DNA of 9,316 nucleotides from Betaproteobacteria bacterium UBA6910. GTDB taxonomy: Bacteria > Pseudomonadota > Gammaproteobacteria > Burkholderiales > UBA6910. A program made the translations under genes and the position numbers. The notes beneath the pieces were generated by a model, which had not been told where the DNA came from, searched no databases, and saw nothing but the letters and a program-made list of their open reading frames with translations. How positions within the stretch are numbered: position 1 is the first letter of the stretch; every line of letters starts with the position of its first letter. Below, one piece after another: positions 1-6,498 of the stretch. Location: NCBI GenBank assembly GCA_002451065.1, contig DKBC01000190.1:1-9316 (forward strand). The letters run 5' to 3'.

Positions 1-111
1 CACTGGCTGATCCTGCACGGGCGCTATGTCTGCAAGGCCAGGAAACCCGACTGCCCCGCGTGCCTGATCCGGGACCTGTGCGAGTACCGCCCGAAGACGG
101 CCGGCGCCTGA
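1..111 (+). CDS. nth: Endonuclease III, C-terminal fragment
   Basis: This is the last 36 codons of a gene that enters from the left edge and ends in TGA. The translation shows four cysteines spaced C-X6-C-X2-C-X5-C (starting [13 protein letters not shown]), the 4Fe-4S cluster loop that closes endonuclease III. The preceding [11 protein letters not shown] is also typical of the family. Endonuclease III is a DNA glycosylase/AP lyase that removes oxidised pyrimidines in base excision repair. The catalytic Lys and Asp and the helix-hairpin-helix lie outside the window. MutY has a similar cluster but continues with a further domain, whereas this protein stops about ten residues after the last cysteine, so Nth is preferred. 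It is the only plus-strand gene here and its stop codon abuts the stop of the convergent acetyltransferase gene. Confidence 0.93.
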   Translation, partial: HWLILHGRYVCKARKPDCPACLIRDLCEYRPKTAGA

Positions 112-633
112 TCAGCCCGCCGGACCCCAGCGCATAGGGACCGAGACCACGCCGCCGCGCGTGGTCTCGCGGCCGGTTTCCACGAATCCGAGCTTCCGGT
201 ACAACCCCACGGCATGGCGCGAAGAGTTGACGGTAAACTCGCCGCGGCCACTTGCGCGAGTGCAGGCCGCCCGGGCGGCGTGCCAGAGCCGGCGTGCGAT
301 GCCCCGACCGCGCACGGGGTCGGCGACGAACAGGAGATAGACATGGCTCTCGTCCCGGATGGCCACGACCCCGAGCAGCTTTTCGCCATCGACCGCCACG
401 TGGTAGCAAAAACCCTTGGCCATGTGACCCCGCACCGCATTCGCGGTCAGGCATGCGAGGAGGTTGCGCTTACCCTCCGGCGCCAGATCAACGGCGATGT
501 ACTTCTCCACCAGGGGACGAACGAGCGCGCTGATTGCAGCGGCATCGTCAGCGGTCGCGGGGCGGACCTCGGTAGGGGAACGCGCCGGTGCCGAGCCGCT
601 CTGCGCCGTCGCGATTAACGACCGGCGGGGCAT
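112..633 (-). CDS. GNAT-family N-acetyltransferase
   Basis: A 173-residue protein with the Gcn5-related acetyltransferase fold. The domain begins at about residue 22 (TEVRPATADDAAAI). The acetyl-CoA-binding motif A lies around residues 101-116, with the phosphate-binding stretch VRGRGIARRL, and the motif B region is NSSRHAVGLYRKLGF at about 136-150. Such enzymes move an acetyl group from acetyl-CoA to an amine; the substrate cannot be read from the sequence. I chose the ATG at 633 because GGAGGGG lies 8 bases upstream. An in-frame opening further upstream reads through the neighbouring gene and looks like a shadow. The start overlaps the 3' end of the upstream membrane-protein gene by 19 bp, which suggests coupled translation. 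The first 20 residues are a low-complexity extension before the domain. The tail is convergent with nth with no spacer. Confidence 0.88.
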   Translation of the reverse strand: MPRRSLIATAQSGSAPARSPTEVRPATADDAAAISALVRPLVEKYIAVDLAPEGKRNLLACLTANAVRGHMAKGFCYHVAVDGEKLLGVVAIRDESHVYLLFVADPVRGRGIARRLWHAARAACTRASGRGEFTVNSSRHAVGLYRKLGFVETGRETTRGGVVSVPMRWGPAG

Positions 634-1349
634 GCGGTGAACCCCTCCAGGGGCTGCGGATTTCGGCACCAGGTCGCCATCGAGACGATGTAGGCGTCCG
701 GCCGGAAGGTCTTTGCGATCTCCAGGTACTCCTGTGCCTTGCTCCGGCTCTCGACCACCGCAATGCTCGCGTAGTAGCCATTGCGGTAGAAGATAGCGGG
801 GCCCTCGATCCCCTTGCGGGTCGCGCGTGCAATCTCGTCCCGCGCGGCGGCCACCGAAACGTCGCTGCCGAACACGACACCCCACCCGCCTCGGGCCCCA
901 ATGCTGGCCTGGGCCTTCTCCACCAGCGGCTCGTTGGACGCGATGGTGGCCCGCACCGAGGCCTCCACCTGCCTTGTGGCTTCCGTGAGCCGGGTATTCT
1001 CCGCCTCAAGCTGGGCGATCGACGTCCGGAGTGCGGGGTCGTTGGTCCTGCCTTGGGCTTCCGACAGCGCTTCGTTGGCCTTGTCGAGCTGGGCCTTCAG
1101 ATCCGCGATGGTGACCTGGGCATTCTTGAGCGCGTCGTTGGCCTCCAGAAGATTCGCCTTCCACTTGAAGCCCACGATGCTGCCTTCCTCGAAACCCGCT
1201 CTCACCAGAAGATCATTGAACTTGGCGGGGAACAGCAACAGCAGGATCGCCAGCATCACCAGCGCTCCGTCCCGCAGCAGCGCCACCAGGTCCTTGCCGA
1301 CACTGATCAACCGATCGAGTAAGGATCGTCCGGGTGCTACATCCGCCAT
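615..1349 (-). CDS. Membrane-anchored coiled-coil protein with SPOR-like C-terminal region
   Basis: A 244-residue protein. A hydrophobic helix (about residues 27-45, rich in Leu/Ile) follows a short charged N-terminus, so it is probably a single-pass inner-membrane protein. Residues 65-145 are Ala/Leu/Glu/Lys-rich with heptad character (KAQLDKANEALSEAQ, QLEAENTRLTEATRQ), a likely coiled coil. Residues 153-230 form a compact region beginning WGVVFGSDVSVAAARDEIA and including NGYYASIAVVESRSKAQEYL. The order (V-V-F-G-S, helix, glycine-rich turn, Y-x-x-x-V, S-x-x-x-A-x-x-Y-L) resembles the SPOR fold, which binds denuded peptidoglycan, but this is my reading, not an established family match. The start at 1349 is supported by AGGAG about 7 bases upstream. 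It is followed by and overlaps the acetyltransferase gene, so the two are probably cotranscribed. Confidence 0.85.
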   Translation of the reverse strand: MADVAPGRSLLDRLISVGKDLVALLRDGALVMLAILLLLFPAKFNDLLVRAGFEEGSIVGFKWKANLLEANDALKNAQVTIADLKAQLDKANEALSEAQGRTNDPALRTSIAQLEAENTRLTEATRQVEASVRATIASNEPLVEKAQASIGARGGWGVVFGSDVSVAAARDEIARATRKGIEGPAIFYRNGYYASIAVVESRSKAQEYLEIAKTFRPDAYIVSMATWCRNPQPLEGFTACPAGR

Positions 1350-1468
1350 AAGAATCTCCTCTTGGACCGCCCTGTCTTACCCCGGGTCGCGCCCATGCCG
1401 ACCTCGGCGGGCCGACGGGTTGTGGCCTGGGCACACCCCTATTTCCATTTCTGCCGCGGGGCACGCAC

Positions 1469-1663
1469 TCACGCCAGATGCGCCGCTACCAGGATCAGCC
1501 CAAACAGCGTCAGCCCCACGCTCAACACGCTCTCCAGCGGAGCGCCGGCCAAAAAGTCGAACAACGCCTGCCCCGGACCGGTCCTCCTGTTCGCTCGTCT
1601 TGCCATCCAGACCAGCCACAGCAGTCCTGAGCAAAGGGCCACTATTCCAAAGGCCAGCTTCAT
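1469..1663 (-). CDS. Small two-helix membrane protein (64 aa)
   Basis: A 64-residue protein with two hydrophobic segments: about residues 3-20 (KLAFGIVALCSGLLWLVWM) and 44-62 (VLSVGLTLFGLILVAAHL). A short basic stretch, ARRANRRTG, separates them, so the loop is expected in the cytoplasm and both ends outside. I do not recognise a family. The ATG at 1663 has no strong ribosome binding site, but an upstream reading frame ends in a TGA that shares two bases with this ATG (ATGA), an arrangement that allows translational coupling. The gene lies 119 bp before the coiled-coil membrane protein gene on the same strand. The case for it being real rests on the clean transmembrane pattern and conventional codon use. 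Confidence 0.6.
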   Translation of the reverse strand: MKLAFGIVALCSGLLWLVWMARRANRRTGPGQALFDFLAGAPLESVLSVGLTLFGLILVAAHLA

Positions 1664-2028
1664 CTGATCGCCGCACCCCAGGACCCGTTCGCCGGATCAC
1701 TCGTCCCCGAGCTGCGCCGGTCAGCAGGAGCCATGCGTTGATATCGCCGATCTCGTGTTTCGCCTTGTCCGGCGGGTCCCGCAATATCAGTCGAATGCCG
1801 GCAATACTTGGCCGCAGATGTGCCGCCGATCGCCTGTTCGCAGGCCCGCAAAGGAATCCCGCCACGAAGCGGTTGCAGATTTCGGCAATTTTTCGCCGGC
1901 ACTCTGACTTCAAAACATAGTCGTGCCCGACTTGCCCATCGGCTTCCCGATTGATTGCGGCATGCAAACACCTGGCGGCGCGCTTCTTGTACCGCCTGGC
2001 GGCGGTCCCGCCCCTCCTCGATCACCAT
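1660..2028 (-). pseudogene. Unresolved reading frame, possibly frameshifted relic
   Basis: An open frame of 122 codons whose ATG lies 7 bp after the TAG of the upstream 156-residue gene and whose TGA overlaps the next ATG, so by position it looks like an operon member. Its first 20 or so codons (MVIEEGRDRRQAVQEARRQV) use GC-rich third positions like the neighbours. After about position 1968 the frame becomes unlike a protein, and a different minus frame (from a TTG at 1967, reading HAAINREADGQVGHDYVLKS) looks more protein-like down to about 1690. A +1 shift would join the two. I recognise no family in either frame, so this may be a decayed gene, a gene in only one of the frames, or non-coding sequence. 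It fills the only gap above 300 bp without a solid gene. Confidence 0.25.
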
Positions 2029-2035
2029 CGGTGCT

Positions 2036-2506
2036 CTACTTCAGCGGGGCGTAAAGCAGTTGAACGTCCTTGACCCATGCGCTCCCCGATCCCTCGATGA
2101 CGAGGTTGAGTTTAATCAAGTCCGGCCGCTGCCCCTGCTTGAGGTAAAAGGGAATCTCGTACGAAGCCCAGTCCTTCGTTCCCGCGACCGCGTTGTTCAA
2201 GCCCCTGGAGAAGAACTCCCCGCGTCCCGGCAGGCCGCACCACATCTCGAGGTAAGCCTTGCCCTCCACGCCCTCGGTCTTCATCTGTGCGCGATAGGTG
2301 AGCATGCACCGCTCCAGCCCGGGGTCCTTGATCTCGAAAAGGCGGACGGTCTGACTCCCGCCGCTGCCCGTGATGCGCCACGCGTCGCCCTCCAGCGCAA
2401 CCGAATCCCTGGAAATGGTCATATCGGATTTCGTGAACGACCTCAGGCTCTGGGCAGGGCCGGCTGGCTGGGGAACCCCAAGAATTGACTTAAGCCACGC
2501 CAGCAT
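2036..2506 (-). CDS. Conserved beta-rich protein, carbohydrate-binding-like fold (156 aa)
   Basis: A 156-residue protein. After a short amphipathic N-terminus (MLAWLKSILG) it consists mainly of predicted beta strands. The central and C-terminal pattern, including YRAQMKTEGVEGKAYLEMWC (about residues 71-90), KDWASYEIPFYLKQGQ (111-126) and DLIKLNLVIEGSGSAWVKDV (129-148), resembles jelly-roll domains that end in a W-x-x-x-x-x-P-F ... KLN-V-I-x-G-x-G-x-x-W-x-D-V motif. Such domains occur alone or fused to regulators and hydrolases and often bind sugars or other small ligands. No catalytic motif and no clear signal peptide is visible, so the location is uncertain. The start at 2506 has a strong site, GGAGGAG, about 6 bases upstream. 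The domain assignment is inferred from pattern only. Confidence 0.8.
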   Translation of the reverse strand: MLAWLKSILGVPQPAGPAQSLRSFTKSDMTISRDSVALEGDAWRITGSGGSQTVRLFEIKDPGLERCMLTYRAQMKTEGVEGKAYLEMWCGLPGRGEFFSRGLNNAVAGTKDWASYEIPFYLKQGQRPDLIKLNLVIEGSGSAWVKDVQLLYAPLK

Positions 2507-2620
2507 TCACGACTCCTCCCCGCCTGTTTCCCTTGACGTTCAGCATGGCACCGCGGGCCGGCCACCGAGGACGGACCTGCAGCGAGTCATGGAAAGGCTG
2601 ACGATAGGCCAGCCACTGCG
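2507..2620. other. Intergenic leader of the 156-residue gene
   Basis: A 114-bp spacer holding the ribosome binding site (GGAGGAG on the minus strand, near 2512-2518) and one copy, at 2530-2570, of a segment repeated imperfectly at 2883-2922. I see no gene or hairpin with a T-run in it. Confidence 0.5.
2530..2570. repeat. Imperfect leader repeat, copy 1
   Basis: About 40 bp that match 2883-2922 in the same orientation with several substitutions and small gaps. The best conserved parts are CAGCAYGGC, GCGGG and CGGCCACCGA. Both copies lie just upstream of a minus-strand start codon (at 2506 and 2878), at slightly different distances. They could be a shared regulatory leader or the trace of a duplication. 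Confidence 0.45.
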
Positions 2621-2878
2621 CTAGAAATACCTCAGGACCAGGTAGGCGATCGCCGCGATACATGCAAGGATTCCTGGAACGGCAATGAGCGTTACGGCCT
2701 TCTGACGGTGGAGCGCGACCCTCTGCAAGCTTACCGATTCCTCGACGGATTTTCGCGATAGCTGGATCTGCTCTTCGACCAGGGCCCGGTGGGACGCCAT
2801 GATCTCCAGCGCTTCGCGCTGCCCCTCCCGGATTTCGCGAAGGGTCTCGAGAATCTGCTTTTCGGTTTCCTGGCTCAT
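2621..2878 (-). CDS. Small tail-anchored helical membrane protein (85 aa)
   Basis: An 85-residue protein with an almost entirely helical, charged N-terminal part (SQETEKQILETLREIREGQ, about residues 2-60), probably a coiled coil. It ends in one hydrophobic helix (VTLIAVPGILACIAAIAYLV, about residues 63-82) and a three-residue tail. This is the layout of a C-tail-anchored protein with the coiled coil in the cytoplasm. I chose the ATG at 2878 because MSQETEK is a typical start. A GTG at 2917 would add 13 residues (GPAPCW...) that look non-coding and lie in the leader repeat. No good ribosome binding site is visible for either start. I recognise no named family. Confidence 0.7.
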   Translation of the reverse strand: MSQETEKQILETLREIREGQREALEIMASHRALVEEQIQLSRKSVEESVSLQRVALHRQKAVTLIAVPGILACIAAIAYLVLRYF

Positions 2879-2882
2879 GGTG

Positions 2883-2922
2883 GTGTCAATCGTCCAGCAC
2901 GGCGCGGGACCGGCCACCGAAG
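2883..2922. repeat. Imperfect leader repeat, copy 2
   Basis: Second copy of the segment at 2530-2570, ending 5 bp upstream of the ATG at 2878. It shares the CGGCCACCGA core and the CAGCAYGGC block with copy 1. A weaker third match (GGCGCCCGGCCACC near 2996-3009) may be chance. Confidence 0.45.
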
Positions 2923-3105
2923 CGCAAGCCGCCTGTCGCGCTCATCGTGACAGGCAACCGGAAGCGTCGGCGATCCGCCCCGGTCGGCTGTCCATGGCGC
3001 CCGGCCACCTCAAGGCTACCGGAGAAGGACCAAAGGCGACGCCCGCGGTGGCGACGAATCCGGCCGGCAGAACCACCATTCTGACCGCAGCATGCTCGCG
3101 GCCGC

Positions 3106-3151
3106 CACCTGCCTCACCGCTCCGCTGCCGGCGTGAGCGGTGAGGCAGGTG
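3106..3151 (-). terminator. Perfect 17-bp inverted repeat downstream of the RRM gene
   Basis: Positions 3106-3122 are the exact reverse complement of 3135-3151, with a 12-base loop. The hairpin begins 4 bases after the stop codon of the RRM gene, where a terminator would sit. No T-run follows it on the minus strand, so it is not a standard Rho-independent terminator. It may act as an RNA 3'-end stabiliser or mark the end of the transcript with help from Rho. The repeat is certain; the role is inferred. Confidence 0.6.
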
Positions 3152-3155
3152 CTTG

Positions 3156-3503
3156 CTAATAGCGCCGGCCGCCTCCACCACCGCCGCCGAAGCCGCCACG
3201 CCGGCCGCCTCCGCCACCGCCGCCGAAGCCACCGGGACCCCGCCCGCCACCTCCTTCCTTGGGACGGGCCTCGTTGACCTTCATGGCCCGGCCGTCCAAT
3301 TCCGTGCCGTCGAGGGCGGCGATCGCCGCCCGGGCCTCCTCGTCGCTGCCCATCTCGACGAAGCCGAACCCCTTGGACTGCCCGGTTGTCCGGTCCGTGA
3401 TCACTTCCGCCGACTGCACCGTGCCATGAGCCGAGAACGCCTGCTGGAGGTCGTTGCTGCGGACGCCGTATCCAAGGTTGCCGACATATAGCTTCTTGCC
3501 CAT
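3156..3503 (-). CDS. RRM RNA-binding protein with glycine-rich tail
   Basis: A 115-residue protein with one RNA recognition motif (about residues 3-80). RNP2 is LYVGNL (5-10) and RNP1 is KGFGFVEM (44-51), with the aromatic residues that stack on RNA bases in place. Residues 84-115 form a Gly/Arg tail made of two near-identical units (GGFGGGGGGGRR type). This layout matches the small bacterial and cyanobacterial Rbp proteins, which bind single-stranded RNA and are often cold- or stress-induced; the targets here are unknown. The ATG at 3503 is set by GAGGAG about 7 bases upstream. The 124-bp upstream spacer is long enough to carry its own promoter, and a strong hairpin follows the stop, so it is probably transcribed alone. 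Confidence 0.95.
   Translation of the reverse strand: MGKKLYVGNLGYGVRSNDLQQAFSAHGTVQSAEVITDRTTGQSKGFGFVEMGSDEEARAAIAALDGTELDGRAMKVNEARPKEGGGGRGPGGFGGGGGGGRRGGFGGGGGGGRRY
3163..3234 (-). repeat. Two tandem 36-bp units encoding the Gly/Arg tail
   Basis: Units 3163-3198 and 3199-3234 are nearly identical and each encodes 12 residues of the glycine-rich tail of the RRM protein. The unit length is a multiple of three, so gain or loss of a unit would keep the frame. Confidence 0.75.
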
Positions 3504-3627
3504 TCAATGACTCCTCAATGGTTCCTCATGGGCTGCAATGCCCCCGATGGGCTGTGCTCCCAGAGGGCAAAAGCCTACATCTTTCCCAAGTTTTGTGGTG
3601 GAAAAGTTGAACAGCGGAACCAACCGC
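3504..3627. other. Intergenic region upstream of the RRM gene
   Basis: A 124-bp, relatively AT-rich spacer between the SYLF lipoprotein gene and the RRM gene. It carries the GAGGAG ribosome binding site and probably the promoter of the RRM gene, but no box is clear enough to place. A small GCCC-ATCGG-GGGC hairpin could form in the leader RNA. Confidence 0.35.
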
Positions 3628-4194
3628 CTAATTCAGCTCCTCGTCCTTCCAGTACTTGGTGCCCTTCACCGTGGCCTGGAGCGCCAGCCCGGTCTGGGTG
3701 AGCTGATAGACGGTTACGTCGTCGATCAGGGCCTCCCCGCCCACGGCGCCGCCCTTGTCGCCGGCCTTGGCGGCTGCGTCCGCATGGCCGCCGAACTCCC
3801 ATCCGCTGCTCACGAAACGGTCCAGCGCAGACCGGCTCCGGAAGACGAACACGGCCCGGAAATCCTTGGCGCCCAGCCCCAGCCCGATGCCGGCCTCGCC
3901 CATTTTCATGAAATCGTCCCGGCCGGTCTTGTTGTCCCTGACGACGCCATAGCCGCCGCCGAAGCTCGCGAAGATGATGTTGACGTTGGCGTTGCTGAAT
4001 ACCGCGTAGCCGGGCGCGGACGCGATCTCGGCTTTCGTGTGGGGCTTGATCCGGTAAAGGTCCGCCAATACCTCGCTCCTCATGGACAGCACGGCCTGGC
4101 GCTTTTCCTGGGGCGTGGAACCGCCCGTGGTGGCGCAGGCGCTCACTAAGAGGGCCGTTGCCAGGCCCCAGGTTCCGACGCTGCTTCGCTTCAT
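3628..4194 (-). CDS. SYLF-domain (YSC84-like) lipoprotein
   Basis: A 188-residue protein. The N-terminus MKRSSVGTWGLATALLVSAC is a lipoprotein signal with lipobox VSAC, so Cys20 is the expected lipidated residue. From about residue 58 it matches the bacterial SYLF/YSC84 domain: APGYAVFSNANVNIIFASFG, GGYGVVRDNKTG, GEAGIGLGLGAKDFRAVFVF and a C-terminal LTQTGLALQATVKGTKYWKD. The SYLF domain binds lipids in eukaryotes; bacterial members are small envelope lipoproteins of uncertain role. I chose the ATG at 4194 (GGAGAG about 7 bases upstream), because the longer open frame from 4272 would bury the lipoprotein signal behind 26 residues. It lies 124 bp upstream of the RRM gene on the same strand. 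Confidence 0.92.
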   Translation of the reverse strand: MKRSSVGTWGLATALLVSACATTGGSTPQEKRQAVLSMRSEVLADLYRIKPHTKAEIASAPGYAVFSNANVNIIFASFGGGYGVVRDNKTGRDDFMKMGEAGIGLGLGAKDFRAVFVFRSRSALDRFVSSGWEFGGHADAAAKAGDKGGAVGGEALIDDVTVYQLTQTGLALQATVKGTKYWKDEELN

Positions 4195-4420
4195 GTTCCG
4201 CTCTCCCATGGTTTGACTGTGGTCACCCGCCTCGAACTGCGACTGTAACCGGTGCACGAGCGGGCGTGACATGGATCACACCGTCTCCGTCGCGGCCGGC
4301 CGCACCCTGTTCGCGGGCATGCAATCCTAACCGCAACTTACCGCGCAATGCGAAGGGGATTTCTCACGCCCATAGATCCCCACGCCGCCTTCCGCGGCGG
4401 CCCGCGCCCGGCAATGGTTT
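4195..4420. other. Intergenic region upstream of the SYLF gene
   Basis: A 226-bp spacer holding the ribosome binding site of the SYLF gene and presumably its promoter. I see no gene, hairpin with T-run or repeat in it. Confidence 0.4.
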
Positions 4421-4702
4421 CTACGCAGGAAATTCCAATAAGGGAATGCAGCGCGCGGACCACTTCTGTCGCTCCGTCAGCCAGGCGGCCAGGAGCATGG
4501 GCAATCCGCCCCAGTCGATGACAAGCGGGATCCAGGCCCACTTCGAGGCTCCCGGCAGCGGAAGCCGCGCGACGCCGGCGGCGGCGATCATGCCGCCGAA
4601 TAGCGAAGTAATCGCAAAGACGAGCTGCGGCCGGAGCACGAATACGGCGAGCCAGCCTTTCGGTCTCAGCCAGTCCCAACGAGAAATACCGGGATCCGCC
4701 AT
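4421..4702 (-). CDS. Small two-helix membrane protein (93 aa)
   Basis: A 93-residue protein with two hydrophobic segments, about residues 27-46 (LVFAITSLFGGMIAAAGVA) and 56-75 (AWIPLVIDWGGLPMLLAAWL). A charged N-terminus rich in Trp (RWDWLRPKGWLAVFVLRPQ) comes before them. The inner-membrane location is clear; the function is not, and I recognise no family. The site upstream of the ATG at 4702 (GGCGAG) is only fair. It lies 76 bp downstream of pgm and could be cotranscribed with it. Confidence 0.65.
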   Translation of the reverse strand: MADPGISRWDWLRPKGWLAVFVLRPQLVFAITSLFGGMIAAAGVARLPLPGASKWAWIPLVIDWGGLPMLLAAWLTERQKWSARCIPLLEFPA

Positions 4703-4778
4703 GATCTCGCCGAACCGGGATTCGCGTGTGCGCTGACGGCGCGCCGCTCCGCCCGTAGGCGCGGCAGCGCGCCGCCGC

Positions 4779-6425
4779 TCACTCTCCCCCGAGCGCCGCC
4801 GTCACGATCGAGCGTGCCTCCCTGACGATGGCGTCGAGGTGCTCCGCGCTGGTGAAGCTCTCGGCATAGATCTTGTAGATGTTTTCGGTGCCCGAGGGCC
4901 TGGCGGCAAACCAGCCGTTCTTCGTCACCACCTTCAGTCCGCCGATCGCGGCGTCATTGGCCGGGGCGCGCGTGAGGCGCGCGGTGATCGCCTCGCCCGC
5001 CAGCTCGGTGGCGGCGACGTTCTCGGGCGCGAGGCGGGCGAGCCGTGCCTTCTGCTCGGGCGTCGCCGGCGCATCGATGCGGGTGTAGTGGGGCGTGCCG
5101 AACTCCGCGGTCAGCGCGCGGTAGCGCTCCCCCGGGTCGCGGCCGGTGATGGCCGTGATCTCCGCCGCCAGCAGGCCCAGGATCAGCCCGTCCTTGTCGG
5201 TGGTCCAGACGCTCCCGTCGATGCGCAGGAAGCTGGCGCCCGCGCTCTCTTCCCCGCCGAAGCAGATCGAGCCGTCGTGCAGACCGGCGGCGAACCACTT
5301 GAAGCCGACCGGCATCTCCGCCAGCCGGCGCCCGCGGCTTGCCACCACGCGGTCGATCATGCTGCTCGAGACCAGCGTCTTGCCCACGGCGGCGGAGGCC
5401 GGCCAGCCGGGGCGGTGCGAGAGCAGGTAGTCGATGGCGGCCGCCAGGTAGTGATTGGGATTCATCAGCCCGGCCGAGGGAGTGACGATGCCGTGACGGT
5501 CCGCGTCCGGGTCGTTGCCCAAGGCGAGGCGGTAGTTCTCCTTGAGCCGCACCAGGCCGGCCATGGCATAGGGGCTGGAGCAATCCATGCGGATCTTGCC
5601 GTCGTGGTCCAGGGTCATGAAGCCGAAGGCCGGATCAACCTTGGGATTGACCACCGTCAGTTCGAGCCCGTAGGCGTCGCGGATCGCCCCCCAGTAGGCC
5701 ACCGCCGCGCCCCCCAGAGGGTCCACGCCGAGCCTGATGCCGGCGCCGCGCACCGCCGCGAGGTCCACGACGCTGCCAAGGTCGTCCACATAGGGCCGCA
5801 CGAAGTCATGGGCGTGAACGCAAGCGGCCTTGCGCGCAGCATCATACGCTGACCGCTTCACCCCGGCGTTGCCCGCCTCCAGGTAGCCGTTGGCGCGGCC
5901 CTCGATCCAGGCGGTGACCGCGCTGTCAGCCGGACCGCCGTGGGGCGGGTTGTACTTGAAGCCGCCGTCCTGGGGCGGATTGTGGGAGGGCGTCGCGACG
6001 ATGCCGTCCGCCAGCGCGGTTGTCCGCCCCCGGTTGTGCGCCAGGATGGCGTGGGAGATGACCGGCGTCGGCGTGAAGCCGCCATCGGCCTGCAGGAAGG
6101 TCTCGACGCCGTTGGAAGCCAGCACCTCGACCGCGCTGCGCTCGGCGAGCCGCGACAGCGCGTGGGTGTCCTTGCCGAGATACAGGGGACCGCCGATACC
6201 CTGGGCCACCCGGTAGTCGCAGATCGCCTGGGTGATGGCCAGGATGTGGGCCTCGGTCAGGGTGCCGTCGAGAGAACTGCCACGGTGGCCGCTGGTGCCG
6301 AAGGCGACGCGCTCGAGAGGATTCGCCGGGTCGGGCCGGCGGGAAAAATACTCGCGCTCGAGACGCTCCACCTCAATCAGAAATTCGGCCGGTGCAGGCT
6401 GTCCTGCCAGGGGATGCAACGCCAT
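4779..6425 (-). CDS. pgm: Phosphoglucomutase, alpha-D-glucose-phosphate-specific
   Basis: A 548-residue protein that interconverts glucose 1-phosphate and glucose 6-phosphate through a phosphoserine enzyme, linking glycolysis to glycogen, trehalose and nucleotide-sugar synthesis in the cytoplasm. All four family signatures are present: TSGHRG (44-49); the active-site loop TPSHNP (145-150), with Ser147 as the phosphorylated residue; the Mg-binding loop [10 protein letters not shown] (303-312); the sugar-binding loop [12 protein letters not shown] (388-399); and the phosphate-binding RPSGTEN (509-515). The length matches E. coli Pgm (546) and is much longer than the GlmM and AlgC types, so the glucose-specific assignment is firm. 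The ATG at 6425 has AAGGA about 9 bases upstream. No lesion is visible. It lies 73 bp downstream of the HEAT-like gene and may be read from its own promoter. Confidence 0.98.
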   Translation of the reverse strand: MALHPLAGQPAPAEFLIEVERLEREYFSRRPDPANPLERVAFGTSGHRGSSLDGTLTEAHILAITQAICDYRVAQGIGGPLYLGKDTHALSRLAERSAVEVLASNGVETFLQADGGFTPTPVISHAILAHNRGRTTALADGIVATPSHNPPQDGGFKYNPPHGGPADSAVTAWIEGRANGYLEAGNAGVKRSAYDAARKAACVHAHDFVRPYVDDLGSVVDLAAVRGAGIRLGVDPLGGAAVAYWGAIRDAYGLELTVVNPKVDPAFGFMTLDHDGKIRMDCSSPYAMAGLVRLKENYRLALGNDPDADRHGIVTPSAGLMNPNHYLAAAIDYLLSHRPGWPASAAVGKTLVSSSMIDRVVASRGRRLAEMPVGFKWFAAGLHDGSICFGGEESAGASFLRIDGSVWTTDKDGLILGLLAAEITAITGRDPGERYRALTAEFGTPHYTRIDAPATPEQKARLARLAPENVAATELAGEAITARLTRAPANDAAIGGLKVVTKNGWFAARPSGTENIYKIYAESFTSAEHLDAIVREARSIVTAALGGE

Positions 6426-6498
6426 CGGGTCAGGTCCTTATTAATAGCAAAGCGGCGGTCAGTTTATCGCACTCGGCCGCAGAATCCGACGCAGCCGG

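Larger units (their letters stand above)
2879..3155. other. Intergenic region between RRM gene and tail-anchored protein gene
   Basis: About 277 bp without a convincing gene. It holds copy 2 of the leader repeat (2883-2922) and the 17-bp inverted repeat at 3106-3151. Short open frames cross it on both strands, but their composition is that of GC-rich noise. Confidence 0.5.

Noticed and set aside
814..1920. A long plus-strand open frame
   Set aside because: It runs antisense to the coiled-coil membrane gene and the small membrane gene, with Ser/Arg-rich composition typical of a GC-rich shadow frame.
3538..4149. A 203-codon plus-strand open frame
   Set aside because: It is antisense to the SYLF lipoprotein gene, which has a recognisable domain and lipobox.
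4737..4774. An 8-bp GC inverted repeat downstream of pgm as a terminator
   Set aside because: The arms consist only of G and C in a very GC-rich stretch, the loop is long and no T-run follows.
4839..5852. A 337-codon plus-strand open frame
   Set aside because: It lies entirely antisense to pgm, whose motifs are complete; its sequence has no domain pattern.
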